From Prevotella histicola JCM 15637 = DNF00424 (GTDB taxonomy: Bacteria > Bacteroidota > Bacteroidia > Bacteroidales > Bacteroidaceae), in NCBI RefSeq assembly GCF_000613925.1, contig NZ_BAJX01000001.1, positions 248,001 to 312,000 on the forward strand: a stretch of DNA of 64,000 nt. Reading direction: 5' to 3'. Positions 44,728-54,916 of this stretch are shown piece by piece. Both the position numbers and the translations under genes were made by a program. The number at the start of each line of letters is the position of its first letter. The stretch's first letter is position 1. Below the pieces are notes generated by a model. It saw only the letters and a list, made by a program, of their open reading frames with translations. It ran no database searches and had not been told where the DNA came from.

Positions 44728-47232
44728 ATGGAAGAAAAAACAAAATTAGACCAGGAAAAAGAGCAGCACATCCAGGATGGATTATCATCTTTTGATTTTA
44801 GTGCACTCTATAGGACAATTATATTGAATTGGTACTGGTTCATTTTATCATTAGTAATCTTTGGTGGCATTGGAGCTATTTATCTACGATATGCAACTCC
44901 AATGTATCAAGCAACAGCTAAACTACTCATTAAAGATGAGCCGACAAATAATAGCAGAAGCCAATCTCCACTGAATATCTCAAACCTTGGTACTATATCT
45001 AATTCCACAGGTATAGACAATGAAATGGAGATATTAACTTCACATTCAATTGCGGAAGATGCAATTCGAGATCTAAAACTATACGTCAACTATGCAGTTC
45101 AAGGAAGAGTAAAGGACATCATGATGTACCGTAATCAGCCTCTTAACGTAGATATTGATCCTACCCATCTGACAAAATTAAACATGCCAATGGACCTAAT
45201 CATTACAAAAGAGGGTAATACTTACAATGTCAATGGTACATATTACGTATCTAAGGATGAATTCTCCAATGAAGGTCCATTCTCTTTAAACAGGAAGTTT
45301 ACTTCTTTACCTATATCGATCCCAACGAGAGCTGGTATTATTACTATTAGCTCAAACAATGGAAGGATATTACATGATGGACAGGTACTTAAAGTAAACA
45401 TACTATCACCTAAGATGGCATCTAACAAGTATGTTAGTGAACTACAAGTTGCACAATTATCAAAAGCAACATCAATAGCCCAACTACAATTGAACGATGA
45501 GATTCCAGAACGCGCACTTGATTATTTAAAGCAACTTTCTATCGTTTATAATCGTCAAGCTAATGAGGATAAAAACATAGTAGCCCTCCGTACAGAGAAG
45601 TTTATAAATAGCCGTCTAGAGAAGATCAATGCAGAGCTTGGTAAGACAGAAGGAGAATTACAAAACTACAAGCAACGCAATGGAATGGTTGAGCTAAAAA
45701 TGAATGCAGGTAATTCTGTTGCAAACCAAAATTCTGCAGAACTAAAACTTGCAGACACAGAAACACAGATTGAACTTTTCAATACCATTGCAAAAGAAGT
45801 TGAGAGTTCTTCACGTAACCTTTCACAAGTAATTCCTTCAAATGTTGGATTAGACGACCAAAGTTCTACTACATTAATTAATCGCTACAATGAATTAGTA
45901 CTCGAGCGTAATCGCTTACTTCGAAGTGCTTCGGAAAGCTCTCCTGTCGTAGAGCCTCTTACAGCACAGATCCGTGAGCTGAATGTAAACATAAGACGTG
46001 CAATAGCGGCAGCACGTCAGAATTTACAGATACAACGTGATGCTGTTCTAGCGCAAGTAAATAAGTTTGACGAACAAGTAGCAGAAACCCCACAACAAGA
46101 GCGTATACTAACACAAATTGGAAGACAGCAAGAGGTTAAATCAGGATTGTACCTGATGTTGCTCCAGAAACGTGAGGAAAATAGTATCTCTTTGGCAGCC
46201 ACAGCAGATAAAGGTAGGCTAATTGATGCACCACAACTTATTGGAAAAATTAGTCCGAAGTCAAGCTACATCATGTTAATAGCTCTTCTTATCGGCTTGG
46301 CAATTCCTGTTGGTGTTATCCTCATCCTACAATTCTTCCGTTATAAGATTGAAGGTCACGACGATGTAGCACGACTGACAAAACTTCCGATTATTGCAGA
46401 TGTTGCTATTGCTAGCAATTCAGCCAAAGGAAAAGCTGACATTGTTGTACACGAGAATCAAAACAACCAAATGGAGGAAATTTTCCGTTCTCTTCGCACC
46501 AATCTGCAATTTATGTTGCATGAAGGACAAAAGGTCGTTTTGTTTACCTCCTCTACATCAGGCGAAGGTAAAACATTCACAGCTGCTAATCTATCAGTAA
46601 GTTTCGGCCTTTTAGGGAAAAAAATTATTCTTGTTGGTCTTGATATCCGCCGTCCACGTCTTGCAGAACTATTCGGAATCAACGACCACAAACATGGTAT
46701 CACAAACTTACTTGTAAAAGAAGATCCCACAGCAGAAGAATTACAAGAACAAATACTCCCTTCAGGTGTCAATAAGAATCTTGATCTTCTCATGGCTGGC
46801 CCAATTCCACCGAATCCAGCAGAATTAATTGCACGTAAATCATTAGAGACTATTGTCAATCTTTTAAAAGATAAGTATGATTACATCATGATTGATACAG
46901 CCCCTGTTGGTTTGGTCACTGATACATTACAGATAGCACGTATTGCGGATGCTTCTGTATACATGTGCCGTGCAGATTATACTCCTAAATCAAGCTTTAA
47001 CTTGATTAATGACTTAGCAAAAGAAGACAAATTACCTAACATGGCAGTCGTACTGAATGGCATTGATATGTCTAAGAAGAAATATAGCTATTATTATGGC
47101 TATGGTCGCTATGGGAAGTACGGAAGATATGGAAAAGCAGGCTATGGAGCAGGCTATGGACAATATAGTACATATGGTAACTACAGTAAGAGCCATTATG
47201 GAAACAAGGATGATCATTCTATAAAGAGATAA
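44728..47232 (+). CDS. Wzc-type polysaccharide co-polymerase and tyrosine kinase
   Basis: 834 residues: a cytosolic N-terminus, TM1 at about 35-55, a periplasmic Wzz and coiled-coil region, TM2 at about 512-535, then a BY-kinase with Walker A SGEGKT (about 610-615), Walker A' VGLDIRRP and Walker B IMIDTAP. The C-terminal tail (about 786-834) holds 14 tyrosines, the autophosphorylation cluster. It controls capsule or exopolysaccharide chain assembly. No wza export gene is adjacent. Confidence 0.95.
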   Translation: MEEKTKLDQEKEQHIQDGLSSFDFSALYRTIILNWYWFILSLVIFGGIGAIYLRYATPMYQATAKLLIKDEPTNNSRSQSPLNISNLGTISNSTGIDNEMEILTSHSIAEDAIRDLKLYVNYAVQGRVKDIMMYRNQPLNVDIDPTHLTKLNMPMDLIITKEGNTYNVNGTYYVSKDEFSNEGPFSLNRKFTSLPISIPTRAGIITISSNNGRILHDGQVLKVNILSPKMASNKYVSELQVAQLSKATSIAQLQLNDEIPERALDYLKQLSIVYNRQANEDKNIVALRTEKFINSRLEKINAELGKTEGELQNYKQRNGMVELKMNAGNSVANQNSAELKLADTETQIELFNTIAKEVESSSRNLSQVIPSNVGLDDQSSTTLINRYNELVLERNRLLRSASESSPVVEPLTAQIRELNVNIRRAIAAARQNLQIQRDAVLAQVNKFDEQVAETPQQERILTQIGRQQEVKSGLYLMLLQKREENSISLAATADKGRLIDAPQLIGKISPKSSYIMLIALLIGLAIPVGVILILQFFRYKIEGHDDVARLTKLPIIADVAIASNSAKGKADIVVHENQNNQMEEIFRSLRTNLQFMLHEGQKVVLFTSSTSGEGKTFTAANLSVSFGLLGKKIILVGLDIRRPRLAELFGINDHKHGITNLLVKEDPTAEELQEQILPSGVNKNLDLLMAGPIPPNPAELIARKSLETIVNLLKDKYDYIMIDTAPVGLVTDTLQIARIADASVYMCRADYTPKSSFNLINDLAKEDKLPNMAVVLNGIDMSKKKYSYYYGYGRYGKYGRYGKAGYGAGYGQYSTYGNYSKSHYGNKDDHSIKR

Positions 47233-47257
47233 TTCTTAATTTTTTTATAAATAGGAA

Positions 47258-47682
47258 ATGACAATTGCAATAGATTTCGACGGGACCATCGTCGAGCACA
47301 AATATCCTAAAATCGTAGCGAAATTCCTTTCGCTACCGATACTCTTAAGATGCTAATAAAAGATGGACATCGCCTCATCTTGTGGAGTGTTAGAGAAGGC
47401 GAACTACTCCAAGAGGCTGTTGAGTGGTGTCATACAAAAGGCGTAGACTTTTGGGCTGTAAACAAAGACTATCCAGAAGAAGAAAGAAACAAGAACAATC
47501 ATTTTTCACGTAAGCTCAAAGTGGATATGTTTATAGATGATCGCAATCTTGGAGGACTACCCGATTGGGGAACAATCTATCAAATGATAACGAACCATGA
47601 GACATGGGAGACTCTAAACTATCGACATCTATCCTTAGAGGAGCATAAGGCACCTAAAAAGAAACACTGGTGGAGTTTTTAA
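47258..47682 (+). pseudogene. small HAD-superfamily protein, one frameshift
   Basis: The ATG at 47258 starts TIAIDFDGTIVEHKYPKI, carrying HAD motif I (DFDGT). The frame is lost near 47315, where one G is missing. With it the product continues GSEIPFATDTLKMLI and runs to 47682, giving 141 residues with a downstream DMFIDDRN motif. Conserved next to Wzc; possibly a phosphatase. Likely a sequencing error. Confidence 0.82.
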
Positions 47683-47698
47683 TGGACTGAATATTAAG

Positions 47699-47726
47699 GA
47701 GAGTGCTCAAACACTCTCTTTTTTTA
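47699..47726 (+). terminator. terminator after the HAD gene
   Basis: GAGAGTG (47699-47705), 6-nt loop, CACTCTC (47712-47718) and eight T. A classical intrinsic terminator. Confidence 0.88.
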
Positions 47727-47979
47727 TTCACGAATAACCAGCTTATGGTAGCAAGAACATAAACTCTCTATTTTTCAAATAACCTTTGGTCTACCTACAT
47801 CTTTCTGACTATAGTTCGTTTTCACATTCAGAACGCATCATAAGGTACTACCATAACAGCTCTATAGGTAACAAACTGAAGCACACTGTAATGGGCATAA
47901 CATATAGTTTAAGAAAAGAAAAATATAGTATTTTCTATCACAGAATATACCAAGCAAACAAATATAATCATACCCCGCA
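47727..47979. other. intergenic space, nothing recognised
   Basis: A/T-rich, with a short 82-codon frame (47786-48034) that runs into the repeat array and has no supporting start signals. No gene was accepted. Confidence 0.5.
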
Positions 47980-47984
47980 AATAG

Positions 47985-48117
47985 GTCCTCTCGTACCCAG
48001 CTGCTGGGTACGAGAGGACTTGTTCGCTGGGTAGAACTCTACTCTATCGTTGGGTAGAATAGGGATTGCAGGCTGAGAGTTCCTCCACCTAACTGTTGGA
48101 TATAAAAAAAGAAAAGA
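47985..48117. repeat. 23-bp tandem array with a 35-bp palindrome
   Basis: Units in 23-bp phase begin at 48003, 48026, 48049, 48072 and 48095 (GCTGGGTA-like heads, decaying rightward). The first is mirrored by an inverted copy to its left: arms of 17 bp (47985-48001 and 48003-48019) separated by one T form an almost perfect palindrome around GTACCCAGC/GCTGGGTAC. Confidence 0.85.
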
Positions 48118-48138
48118 GAAATATATTCCCTTTCTCTT
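48104..48138 (-). terminator. terminator for the leftward polysaccharide genes
   Basis: AAGAGAAA (48114-48121) pairs with TTTCTCTT (48131-48138); the minus strand then has a run of seven T (48104-48110). It lies about 130 bp beyond the NTP_transf_5 gene. Confidence 0.65.
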
Positions 48139-48268
48139 ATTACCTACCTTCCCAAAGATAGAGAGAAGTGAAACGGATATACCTCTCTTGGGACATCAAT
48201 TAAAATTAAATGCAGAAAGACCTATCATTACCTATATGAATATTATAGCTATAATATTCCACATGTCT

Positions 48269-49384
48269 CTAATGCCGTAACTGATAACGTAAGTACGCTT
48301 TATAAAACATATGCCACCAACGAGAGATTGGACGACCTAAAATCGTTTCAGAAGGGAAGTCCAAAGCAAAGTGAAAATTTCTATACATCTCTATAAAATA
48401 CTGAGTATAAACAGACTTACCCGCGAAAGAATAACGCTCATCATAAAACCCAAAGTTACCACTTTGAAGGATTTCCGAAACAAGGAGCTTACCTATTCGA
48501 ACATTAGGTGGCATAAGTAAGGAATTCTCCGACAATCCAAGAACCTCTTTCATTATATACATAACACCTGCGGCAAACTTATACATACCAGTCTCTTTTA
48601 GTACACATACCGTTTCTTTTCTTTCTTCCTCCGTAAAATTACGACATAATAAGTAATAATAATCTATCATTTGCCGCAGCCCTATCCCTTCAAAGAAGAA
48701 GTGATGCATAATATGAGACATCTGAAACACACGATTAAATGAGTCTGTCAATGTATAAATCTTTCCAAGATTATCCGGCAAGACTGAGAACCTTTTAAAT
48801 TGATCAGCCTTACATTGATTGAAAAAACGACGCAACTTATATTCATGCCAGATATTACCCATAAAAGATGGAAAGAAATGAATCTCTACAGGAGTCTTCA
48901 AATAAGATAACTCTATATGATGATATCCAATTTCTCCATGCACATCAAGTTCCCGAGAAATACGAATAATATCTAAGGTTTTTGCGTCTGTCCACAAGTC
49001 AATATCTCCAGAAGTACGCATATAAGGATCTGGATACATCAGTGCATTCGTCTGTCCTTTCAAAACACAACCTTTAACACCATACTTATTATATAATAGT
49101 TCCGTTAAAGTTGAAGCATCCTTATAATTCTGTTTATTTGCCTTCTCAATACGAGAGTATCCACTATACCATTTAAGTATTTGAAGCCGATCAGGACGAA
49201 AGTTAGATTTAGAAAGTTTCATAAGACCACGATAGAGTACTCCAAGGATAGCTTGCCTATTACCAAAGTCATAGAGAGCATCCCAATCCATACTGTCTAA
49301 GCTAACTGGCTCAACAGCATCATCATGTATACAAAACCTTAGAAATTCAAAAAATATCGAAGATTCCTTGCTATTATATTTCAT
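48269..49384 (-). CDS. nucleotidyltransferase-fold protein (NTP_transf_5)
   Basis: 371 residues with KGQTNALMYPDPYMRTSGDI followed by DLW (catalytic-type GDIDLW at about 126-131), typical of the uncharacterised nucleotidyltransferase family seen in polysaccharide loci. It follows the CapD/PglF-like gene by 32 bp. The substrate is unknown. Confidence 0.85.
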   Translation of the reverse strand: MKYNSKESSIFFEFLRFCIHDDAVEPVSLDSMDWDALYDFGNRQAILGVLYRGLMKLSKSNFRPDRLQILKWYSGYSRIEKANKQNYKDASTLTELLYNKYGVKGCVLKGQTNALMYPDPYMRTSGDIDLWTDAKTLDIIRISRELDVHGEIGYHHIELSYLKTPVEIHFFPSFMGNIWHEYKLRRFFNQCKADQFKRFSVLPDNLGKIYTLTDSFNRVFQMSHIMHHFFFEGIGLRQMIDYYYLLCRNFTEEERKETVCVLKETGMYKFAAGVMYIMKEVLGLSENSLLMPPNVRIGKLLVSEILQSGNFGFYDERYSFAGKSVYTQYFIEMYRNFHFALDFPSETILGRPISRWWHMFYKAYLRYQLRH

Positions 49385-49416
49385 TATAGAGAAACTACCT
49401 AGTAGGCCTTACACCT

Positions 49417-51336
49417 TTATTTCTTATCAAGAACAGAATATTTACTATTATTGCTTACATACTCAGGAACTATTTCTTTCATCTTTTCTACAATGGCCAT
49501 ATCATCATACGTGTGGCTTAAGGCTATAAGTGAGTCTATCTGCTTACTAACCTCGCTATAGTCATATTCACGAACCTTAGCTATACGGATCTTTTCATGA
49601 AAACTTGGAAGAGTATTCTCTGTAGTACTCAACACCTCTTCATATAGCTTCTCACCAGCACGTAAACCAGTGTATTTAATTTCAATATCTTTAGCCCCTG
49701 ATAGTTTAATCATTCGTTTTGCTAAATCAGCAATCTTGACAGGTTTACCCATATCAAAAACAAAAATTTCCCCTCCACTTCCATGTGTACCAGCTTCAAG
49801 AACAAGCTTACAAGCTTCAGGAATAAGCATAAAGAATCTAATTATATTAGGATCTGTAACGGTGACAGGTCCCCCATTCTTAATTTGCTTTTCAAATAAA
49901 GGAATAACAGACCCATTGGAACCTAAAACATTACCAAAACGAGTTGTTACAAACTGTGTAACTGGTTTATCTCCCGCATGTTCATTAATCATTTTATTTA
50001 GGCTCTGGCAATATATCTCACAAATTCGTTTAGAGCACCCCATTACATTTGTAGGGTTAACTGCCTTGTCTGTGGATACCATCACAAACTTCTTAACACC
50101 ATACTTCACACTTAGGTCAGCAATAACTTTTGTGCCTAGGATATTGTTCTGTATACTCTCAGAAGGATTATTTTCCATCATTGGAACATGCTTATATGCA
50201 GCAGCATGGAACACATAATCAGGTCTATAAGTGTGAAATATCTTATCCATACGTTCCTCGTTGGAGATATTCGCAACTATAGTATGTGCTTTTATATTAG
50301 GCCACTCAAAATGCATCATTAACCGAATATTATGCTGTGGCGTCTCTGCTTGATCTATAAGAATCAGTTCTGTAGGATTATAAACAGCAATCTGTCGAAC
50401 CATCTCTGAACCGATACTACCAGCAGACCCTGTTATCATAATTTTCTTTCCTCGCAATAAATTTCCAATAGAATCCATATCTACATGGATTTGGTCACGA
50501 GGAAGAAGATCTTCAATACTAATCTCTTTTAATTGAACTTTTGTATAATCATCATTCTGATTCCACTCTTTTTCTCCCGAGCTCATAAAAATCCGAACTC
50601 CCAGATTCAATAATGTATCTTGAAGCTTCAAATCATTACGAAATTTATCATTCTGAAGAGGAGAAACTAATACTGCTTGAATTTTAAGGACCTTTATGTA
50701 CTTTGCTAGGTCCTCATCTGCCATATAAACTTTCTCGCCCATAAGAATGCGTCCTCCTAAAGTAGGATCATGTGCTATAAAACCTTTAAGTTGGAAATTA
50801 CTCTTTTGTTCGCTCCGAATTGTTTTTGCTAAACCGACACCACCATCTTTCACACCGTAAATAAGTGTCCTCAACCCTTTATCCGTATTAAAGACAACTT
50901 CATAAAGTGATTTCACTAGAATACGAAAGAGCATCATTCCTATAGTAGCAACAAGATACATTGCGGCTATCTGACGTCCCTCAAGTCGAACAAATTCTAG
51001 ATTCCAATGATAAATGACATAATGCATTACCTCTGCTATACTAAGAGACAACACCATTGCCAAAGCTACCCGTTGTAAATCGACGAAAGAAGAATAACGA
51101 ATAATACCAGAATAGGTACGGAATAGCCTAAAACCGATAAGATTAAAGACCATATACATAAATATAGTCTTTGTCAGTAGCACCATGTTTTCCCAAGCAA
51201 TGGCACCATGATAATACATCCAAAAAACAAAGATACCTGAAAGATAGCAGATGAAACTATCAACAACGAGAATAACCCAATAAGGTAGAGCGTTGATAGA
51301 AAGGTACCAATTAAGTAGCTTCTGTATTATTTTCAT
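49417..51336 (-). CDS. CapD/PglF-like nucleotide-sugar dehydratase
   Basis: 639 residues. Four N-terminal membrane helices, an NAD-binding-like middle domain, and an SDR domain with GSAGSIGSE (about 302-310), SADKA-type STDKAVNPTNVMG and K of CSK. The usual Tyr of YxxxK is Met here, as in the PglF/FlaA1 class, which forms UDP-4-keto-6-deoxy sugars. Likely starts synthesis of an unusual sugar for capsule or protein glycosylation. Confidence 0.93.
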   Translation of the reverse strand: MKIIQKLLNWYLSINALPYWVILVVDSFICYLSGIFVFWMYYHGAIAWENMVLLTKTIFMYMVFNLIGFRLFRTYSGIIRYSSFVDLQRVALAMVLSLSIAEVMHYVIYHWNLEFVRLEGRQIAAMYLVATIGMMLFRILVKSLYEVVFNTDKGLRTLIYGVKDGGVGLAKTIRSEQKSNFQLKGFIAHDPTLGGRILMGEKVYMADEDLAKYIKVLKIQAVLVSPLQNDKFRNDLKLQDTLLNLGVRIFMSSGEKEWNQNDDYTKVQLKEISIEDLLPRDQIHVDMDSIGNLLRGKKIMITGSAGSIGSEMVRQIAVYNPTELILIDQAETPQHNIRLMMHFEWPNIKAHTIVANISNEERMDKIFHTYRPDYVFHAAAYKHVPMMENNPSESIQNNILGTKVIADLSVKYGVKKFVMVSTDKAVNPTNVMGCSKRICEIYCQSLNKMINEHAGDKPVTQFVTTRFGNVLGSNGSVIPLFEKQIKNGGPVTVTDPNIIRFFMLIPEACKLVLEAGTHGSGGEIFVFDMGKPVKIADLAKRMIKLSGAKDIEIKYTGLRAGEKLYEEVLSTTENTLPSFHEKIRIAKVREYDYSEVSKQIDSLIALSHTYDDMAIVEKMKEIVPEYVSNNSKYSVLDKK

Positions 51337-51498
51337 ACCAGTTTCTATAGTGTTAAGGTATGTACAGCCTTTTTACTGTAGCTGTAACATCTTTTTCTTC
51401 TTTAATTTATTTATGTTGCAAAAATAAGTAAAATAAATCAAATGTCATAGTATTACGACATTATATTTCTAATGCCAACAGAAAAAAGTTTGTTAAAC

Positions 51499-52749
51499 CT
51501 ACCTAATATCCATTTGGATATGATACAGTCCCGCATATAAATTAGGATCAAAGGTAAAGGTCAAAACCACATCTCGTCCCATATTTTTATTCAATCCAGC
51601 ACTAGGTTCCAAGATAAAATTACCATTTTGCTCCTTATAGTCACCCCCTCCAAGTACTTTATAGCCATTAGAGACAGCCTCTTTCGCAAAAAGTAACATT
51701 TCATTTTCTGACCATGTAAACAGATTAATACGCTGAACCGTAAAACGATTATTGTCAAGATTACCCCAAAAGCCTATCTGACGAGGATTACTTCCCGTCA
51801 CTTTATCAAGACCACTATGTACATCATAATCCATACTATGATGATAAATTAACTCTTTCTGAGAGCCATAACCATTTATCATCTGAAAAACCTCCAAATG
51901 ATAATGAGCACTCAGAGTATCAAAGAAATGCATTTCCTGAGTAGAGTGATCTGAATTCGATAGCAGGTCATATAGATATGAAAAAGAAAATATGCCTTTA
52001 GGCAATTTAGTAGAAGCAACATCCTCCACAACAAGTTTCTTTGATTCTTTCTTTAGAGAAAAATGCTCTGAATGGATTTTGGGAGAATTTAGTTCACCAT
52101 TACTCTTGACATGAGCATTATTTACGCTACTTGAATGCGTATACTCAGTATCTTTTGAAATCTGTTCTATACGCTCTTTTTCCCCACCAAACTGTTCACA
52201 GAAAGCATCTTTCTTTGTATTAGAATCAATGTAATAATCTCTCCCCCCCTTTAATTCTTTAACTTTCAAACCATTCTTCCAAATAGTGGTATATTCAAGT
52301 TGGCCATTTTCATTAAATGTATAACAAGCTCCATCCAAAACCCCATGCCTATAAAACAACTTCATACCAACTTTACCATTAGGAAAGAATGAAACTGCGC
52401 GACCATTAGCCTTACCTCGGTCGTATAGCATGACACTCTCTACCCTTCCAGATTTATAAAAAGTTCTGCATACTCCTGTTAGTATTGTTTGATTAGCATT
52501 TGCTTTATTTAATGTTAAGTAATACTTTTCCGCACGTAATTCACCACTTATATAATAGTCATGAAATAACCTTTGTCCTTTCCTATCAACTGAAAGGACA
52601 CGATAATAGGTTGCTTTCTGGGGACTATTAACTCTCAATCCTTGCTCATTATATAATATTGCCCCACGTGGAATTCCCTGACTAACTGGCTGAGCAATAA
52701 CAAAAAGAGTAGCCTTCAATAAAAGGAATAAAAGGAATAAACGTTTCAT
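51499..52749 (-). CDS. secreted YwqK/MORN-repeat protein
   Basis: 416 residues, signal peptide (LFLLFLLLKATLFVIAQ), then repeated motifs of the type YxSGxxxxxxxY and YENGQLEYTT (residues 60-170), typical of MORN_2/YwqK repeats. The C-terminal half is unclassified. The function is unknown. A -7 element TAATTTTG lies at 52771-52778 on the minus strand. Confidence 0.8.
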   Translation of the reverse strand: MKRLFLLFLLLKATLFVIAQPVSQGIPRGAILYNEQGLRVNSPQKATYYRVLSVDRKGQRLFHDYYISGELRAEKYYLTLNKANANQTILTGVCRTFYKSGRVESVMLYDRGKANGRAVSFFPNGKVGMKLFYRHGVLDGACYTFNENGQLEYTTIWKNGLKVKELKGGRDYYIDSNTKKDAFCEQFGGEKERIEQISKDTEYTHSSSVNNAHVKSNGELNSPKIHSEHFSLKKESKKLVVEDVASTKLPKGIFSFSYLYDLLSNSDHSTQEMHFFDTLSAHYHLEVFQMINGYGSQKELIYHHSMDYDVHSGLDKVTGSNPRQIGFWGNLDNNRFTVQRINLFTWSENEMLLFAKEAVSNGYKVLGGGDYKEQNGNFILEPSAGLNKNMGRDVVLTFTFDPNLYAGLYHIQMDIR

Positions 52750-52831
52750 ATATAATCTCTAATTCTGCTACAAAATTACATCAACTTACATAAAAAAAAG
52801 AATTTTCAATCATTTTTCAACAAAATAGATA

Positions 52832-52861
52832 TACTATTTAAAAACAAAATAGTATCTTTGT
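52832..52861 (+). promoter_or_regulatory. ptb operon promoter with 9-bp inverted repeat
   Basis: ATACTATTT (52832-52840) and its complement AAATAGTAT (52848-52856), 7-nt centre. The -7 element TATCTTTG (52854-52861) overlaps the right arm. No TTTG -33 is present, so the dyad may bind a regulator in its place. Confidence 0.65.
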
Positions 52862-52897
52862 CTCATTAATAAACTACGACCCATAAATCAATTAACT

Positions 52898-53809
52898 ATG
52901 CCAGAAGAAGAAAAGACAATTAAAGACTTTGAACAGTTAACAGGACTCCTTAAAAAGAAGGAAATCTGTAAACGCACTGTTGTTGTATGGCCAGAGGAAG
53001 ATCACACACAAGAGGCAATACTACAAGCTACACATGAAGGTTTTATAAGTCCTATATTAGTTTGTTCTGAGAGGACTAAAAAAATATTTGCAGATAGAGA
53101 AGCCCTGCAAGCTGTCACTGCAGAGAACCCTGAAGAGGCCTCCCGAATAGCAGTAAAAATAATCCGCGAGCAAAAAGCAGACATCATAATGAAAGGATTT
53201 GTCAACACAGATGTTCTACTACGCGCCATACTTGACAAAGAACATGGTATATTACCAAGGGGAGCTGTCCTGACACATATTACGGTGACGAAGATTCCAG
53301 AATATCCGAAGCTACTTTTTTTTACTGATGCAGCTGTCATACCGTACCCGACCGAAGAACAACGTAAAGCACAAATAAAGTACGTCATTGATTTTTGTCA
53401 CGCGTTTAATATTGATTGCCCTAAGATATCTCTTATCCACTGTTCAGAGAAGGTTGACGTCAAACATTTCCCTTATACAGACTCTTATAATAAGATAAAA
53501 AAAGAGACAGAGTCTGGTTTATTTGGTAAATGTGTTGTTGACGGGCCATTGGATCTCAAAACTTCTTGTTCCACAGAGGCAATGAAAATTAAGAATATAT
53601 GCTCCCCTATCAATGGAGAGGCAGATGCTCTTATCTTCCCAGACATAGAAGCTGGTAACCTTTTCTATAAGACAATCACATTATTCAGCCATGCAGAAAC
53701 AGCAGCTGTTCTCCAAGGTACGTTAGCACCAGTTGTACTTTCAAGTCGTGGAGACACCATTAAATCTAAGTTTTATAGTCTTGCATTAGCAAGTTTAATT
53801 TCCAAATAA
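52898..53809 (+). CDS. ptb: phosphate butyryltransferase
   Basis: 303 residues of the phosphotransacetylase/butyryltransferase family (KADIIMKGFVNTDVLLRAIL, VLTHITVTKIPEYPKLLFFT, PDIEAGNLFYK). Converts acyl-CoA and phosphate to acyl-phosphate. Six bases upstream of buk. It could act on butyryl- or branched-chain acyl-CoA. Confidence 0.93.
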   Translation: MPEEEKTIKDFEQLTGLLKKKEICKRTVVVWPEEDHTQEAILQATHEGFISPILVCSERTKKIFADREALQAVTAENPEEASRIAVKIIREQKADIIMKGFVNTDVLLRAILDKEHGILPRGAVLTHITVTKIPEYPKLLFFTDAAVIPYPTEEQRKAQIKYVIDFCHAFNIDCPKISLIHCSEKVDVKHFPYTDSYNKIKKETESGLFGKCVVDGPLDLKTSCSTEAMKIKNICSPINGEADALIFPDIEAGNLFYKTITLFSHAETAAVLQGTLAPVVLSSRGDTIKSKFYSLALASLISK

Positions 53810-53814
53810 AAACT

Positions 53815-54879
53815 ATGGCATATAAGATTCTTGCTATAAATCCGGGCTCAACATCAACGAAAATATCCCTCGCAAATGATGATCAGCCAATATTTATGGC
53901 AGACATTACACATACGCAGGAGCAATTAAAACCCTTCAAACGTATATCTGACCAATATCACTTTCGAAAGCAAGTAGTTATAAATGAGCTAGAAAAAAGG
54001 AATATACCATTAGACTTTGATGCTGTCATTGGTCGTGGAGGATTAGCTAAGCCTGTCTCTAGTGGCGTCTTTACAATAACAGAGAAGATGATAATAGATC
54101 AGCAGCAAGCTATACATCAGCACGCATGTGACCTTGGTTGTATGATTGCTGATGAAATTGCAAGAGAGATTCCTGGATGTAGAAGTTTCATCGCTGACCC
54201 TGGTGTCGTCGATGAAATGGAGCCAGAAGCACATATTTCTGGTTCACCTCTCATGCCACGTATGTGTATCTGGCATGCACTCAATCAAAAGGCAATTGGT
54301 AGGAGATTTGCGAAAGACATGGGAACAAGCTACGAGAAGTTAAATCTTATCATCTGCCATCTAGGAGGTGGAATTTCTATTGCAGCACATGATCATGGAC
54401 GTGCTATTGATGCTAACAATGCACTGGACGGCGAAGGGCCTTTTTCTCCTGAACGAGCTGGGACCTTACCTGCAGCTGACTTAATTCATCTATGCTTTAG
54501 TGGTAAATACACAGAAGAACAATTATTAAAGAAGGTAAGCGGGCAAGCAGGGCTAATGGCTCATCTTGGAACTAATGACCTTAAAGAGGTCATGACTTGG
54601 ATAAAAGCAGGTGACAAACATGCTGAAGCCATTGTGTCAGCCATGATATGGCATATTGCAAAAAACATAGTGGCAGAAGGGGCTGTTTTATATGGAAAAG
54701 TGGATGCTATCCTCCTTACAGGTGGTATGGCTCGCTCAGAATATATCATTGATCGTCTGAAAAGACGTATAAGCTTTCTTGCTCCAGTATATGTTTATCC
54801 AGGTCAAGATGAAATGCAGGCACTGACAGAGAATGCCTTATCAGTATTACGCGGAGAACGATTAGCACAAGATTATTAG
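53815..54879 (+). CDS. buk: butyrate kinase
   Basis: 354 residues, ASKHA family: AINPGSTSTKISL, VIGRGGLAKPVSSGVFTI, CHLGGGISIAAH and LLTGGMARSE. Makes ATP from butyryl-phosphate or branched acyl-phosphates. The operon with ptb and succinyl-CoA synthetase points to energy-yielding acyl-CoA metabolism. Confidence 0.94.
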   Translation: MAYKILAINPGSTSTKISLANDDQPIFMADITHTQEQLKPFKRISDQYHFRKQVVINELEKRNIPLDFDAVIGRGGLAKPVSSGVFTITEKMIIDQQQAIHQHACDLGCMIADEIAREIPGCRSFIADPGVVDEMEPEAHISGSPLMPRMCIWHALNQKAIGRRFAKDMGTSYEKLNLIICHLGGGISIAAHDHGRAIDANNALDGEGPFSPERAGTLPAADLIHLCFSGKYTEEQLLKKVSGQAGLMAHLGTNDLKEVMTWIKAGDKHAEAIVSAMIWHIAKNIVAEGAVLYGKVDAILLTGGMARSEYIIDRLKRRISFLAPVYVYPGQDEMQALTENALSVLRGERLAQDY

Positions 54880-54916
54880 TATTTATCAAATATAATTTTA
54901 AATAAAACCAAATCTT

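Noticed and set aside
47985-48019. Intrinsic terminator
   Set aside because: Loop of one base and no T-run on either strand; true terminators were found at 47699 and 48104.
47786-48034. 82-codon plus-strand frame ending in the 23-bp array
   Set aside because: It runs through the palindrome and array, and has neither promoter nor family resemblance.
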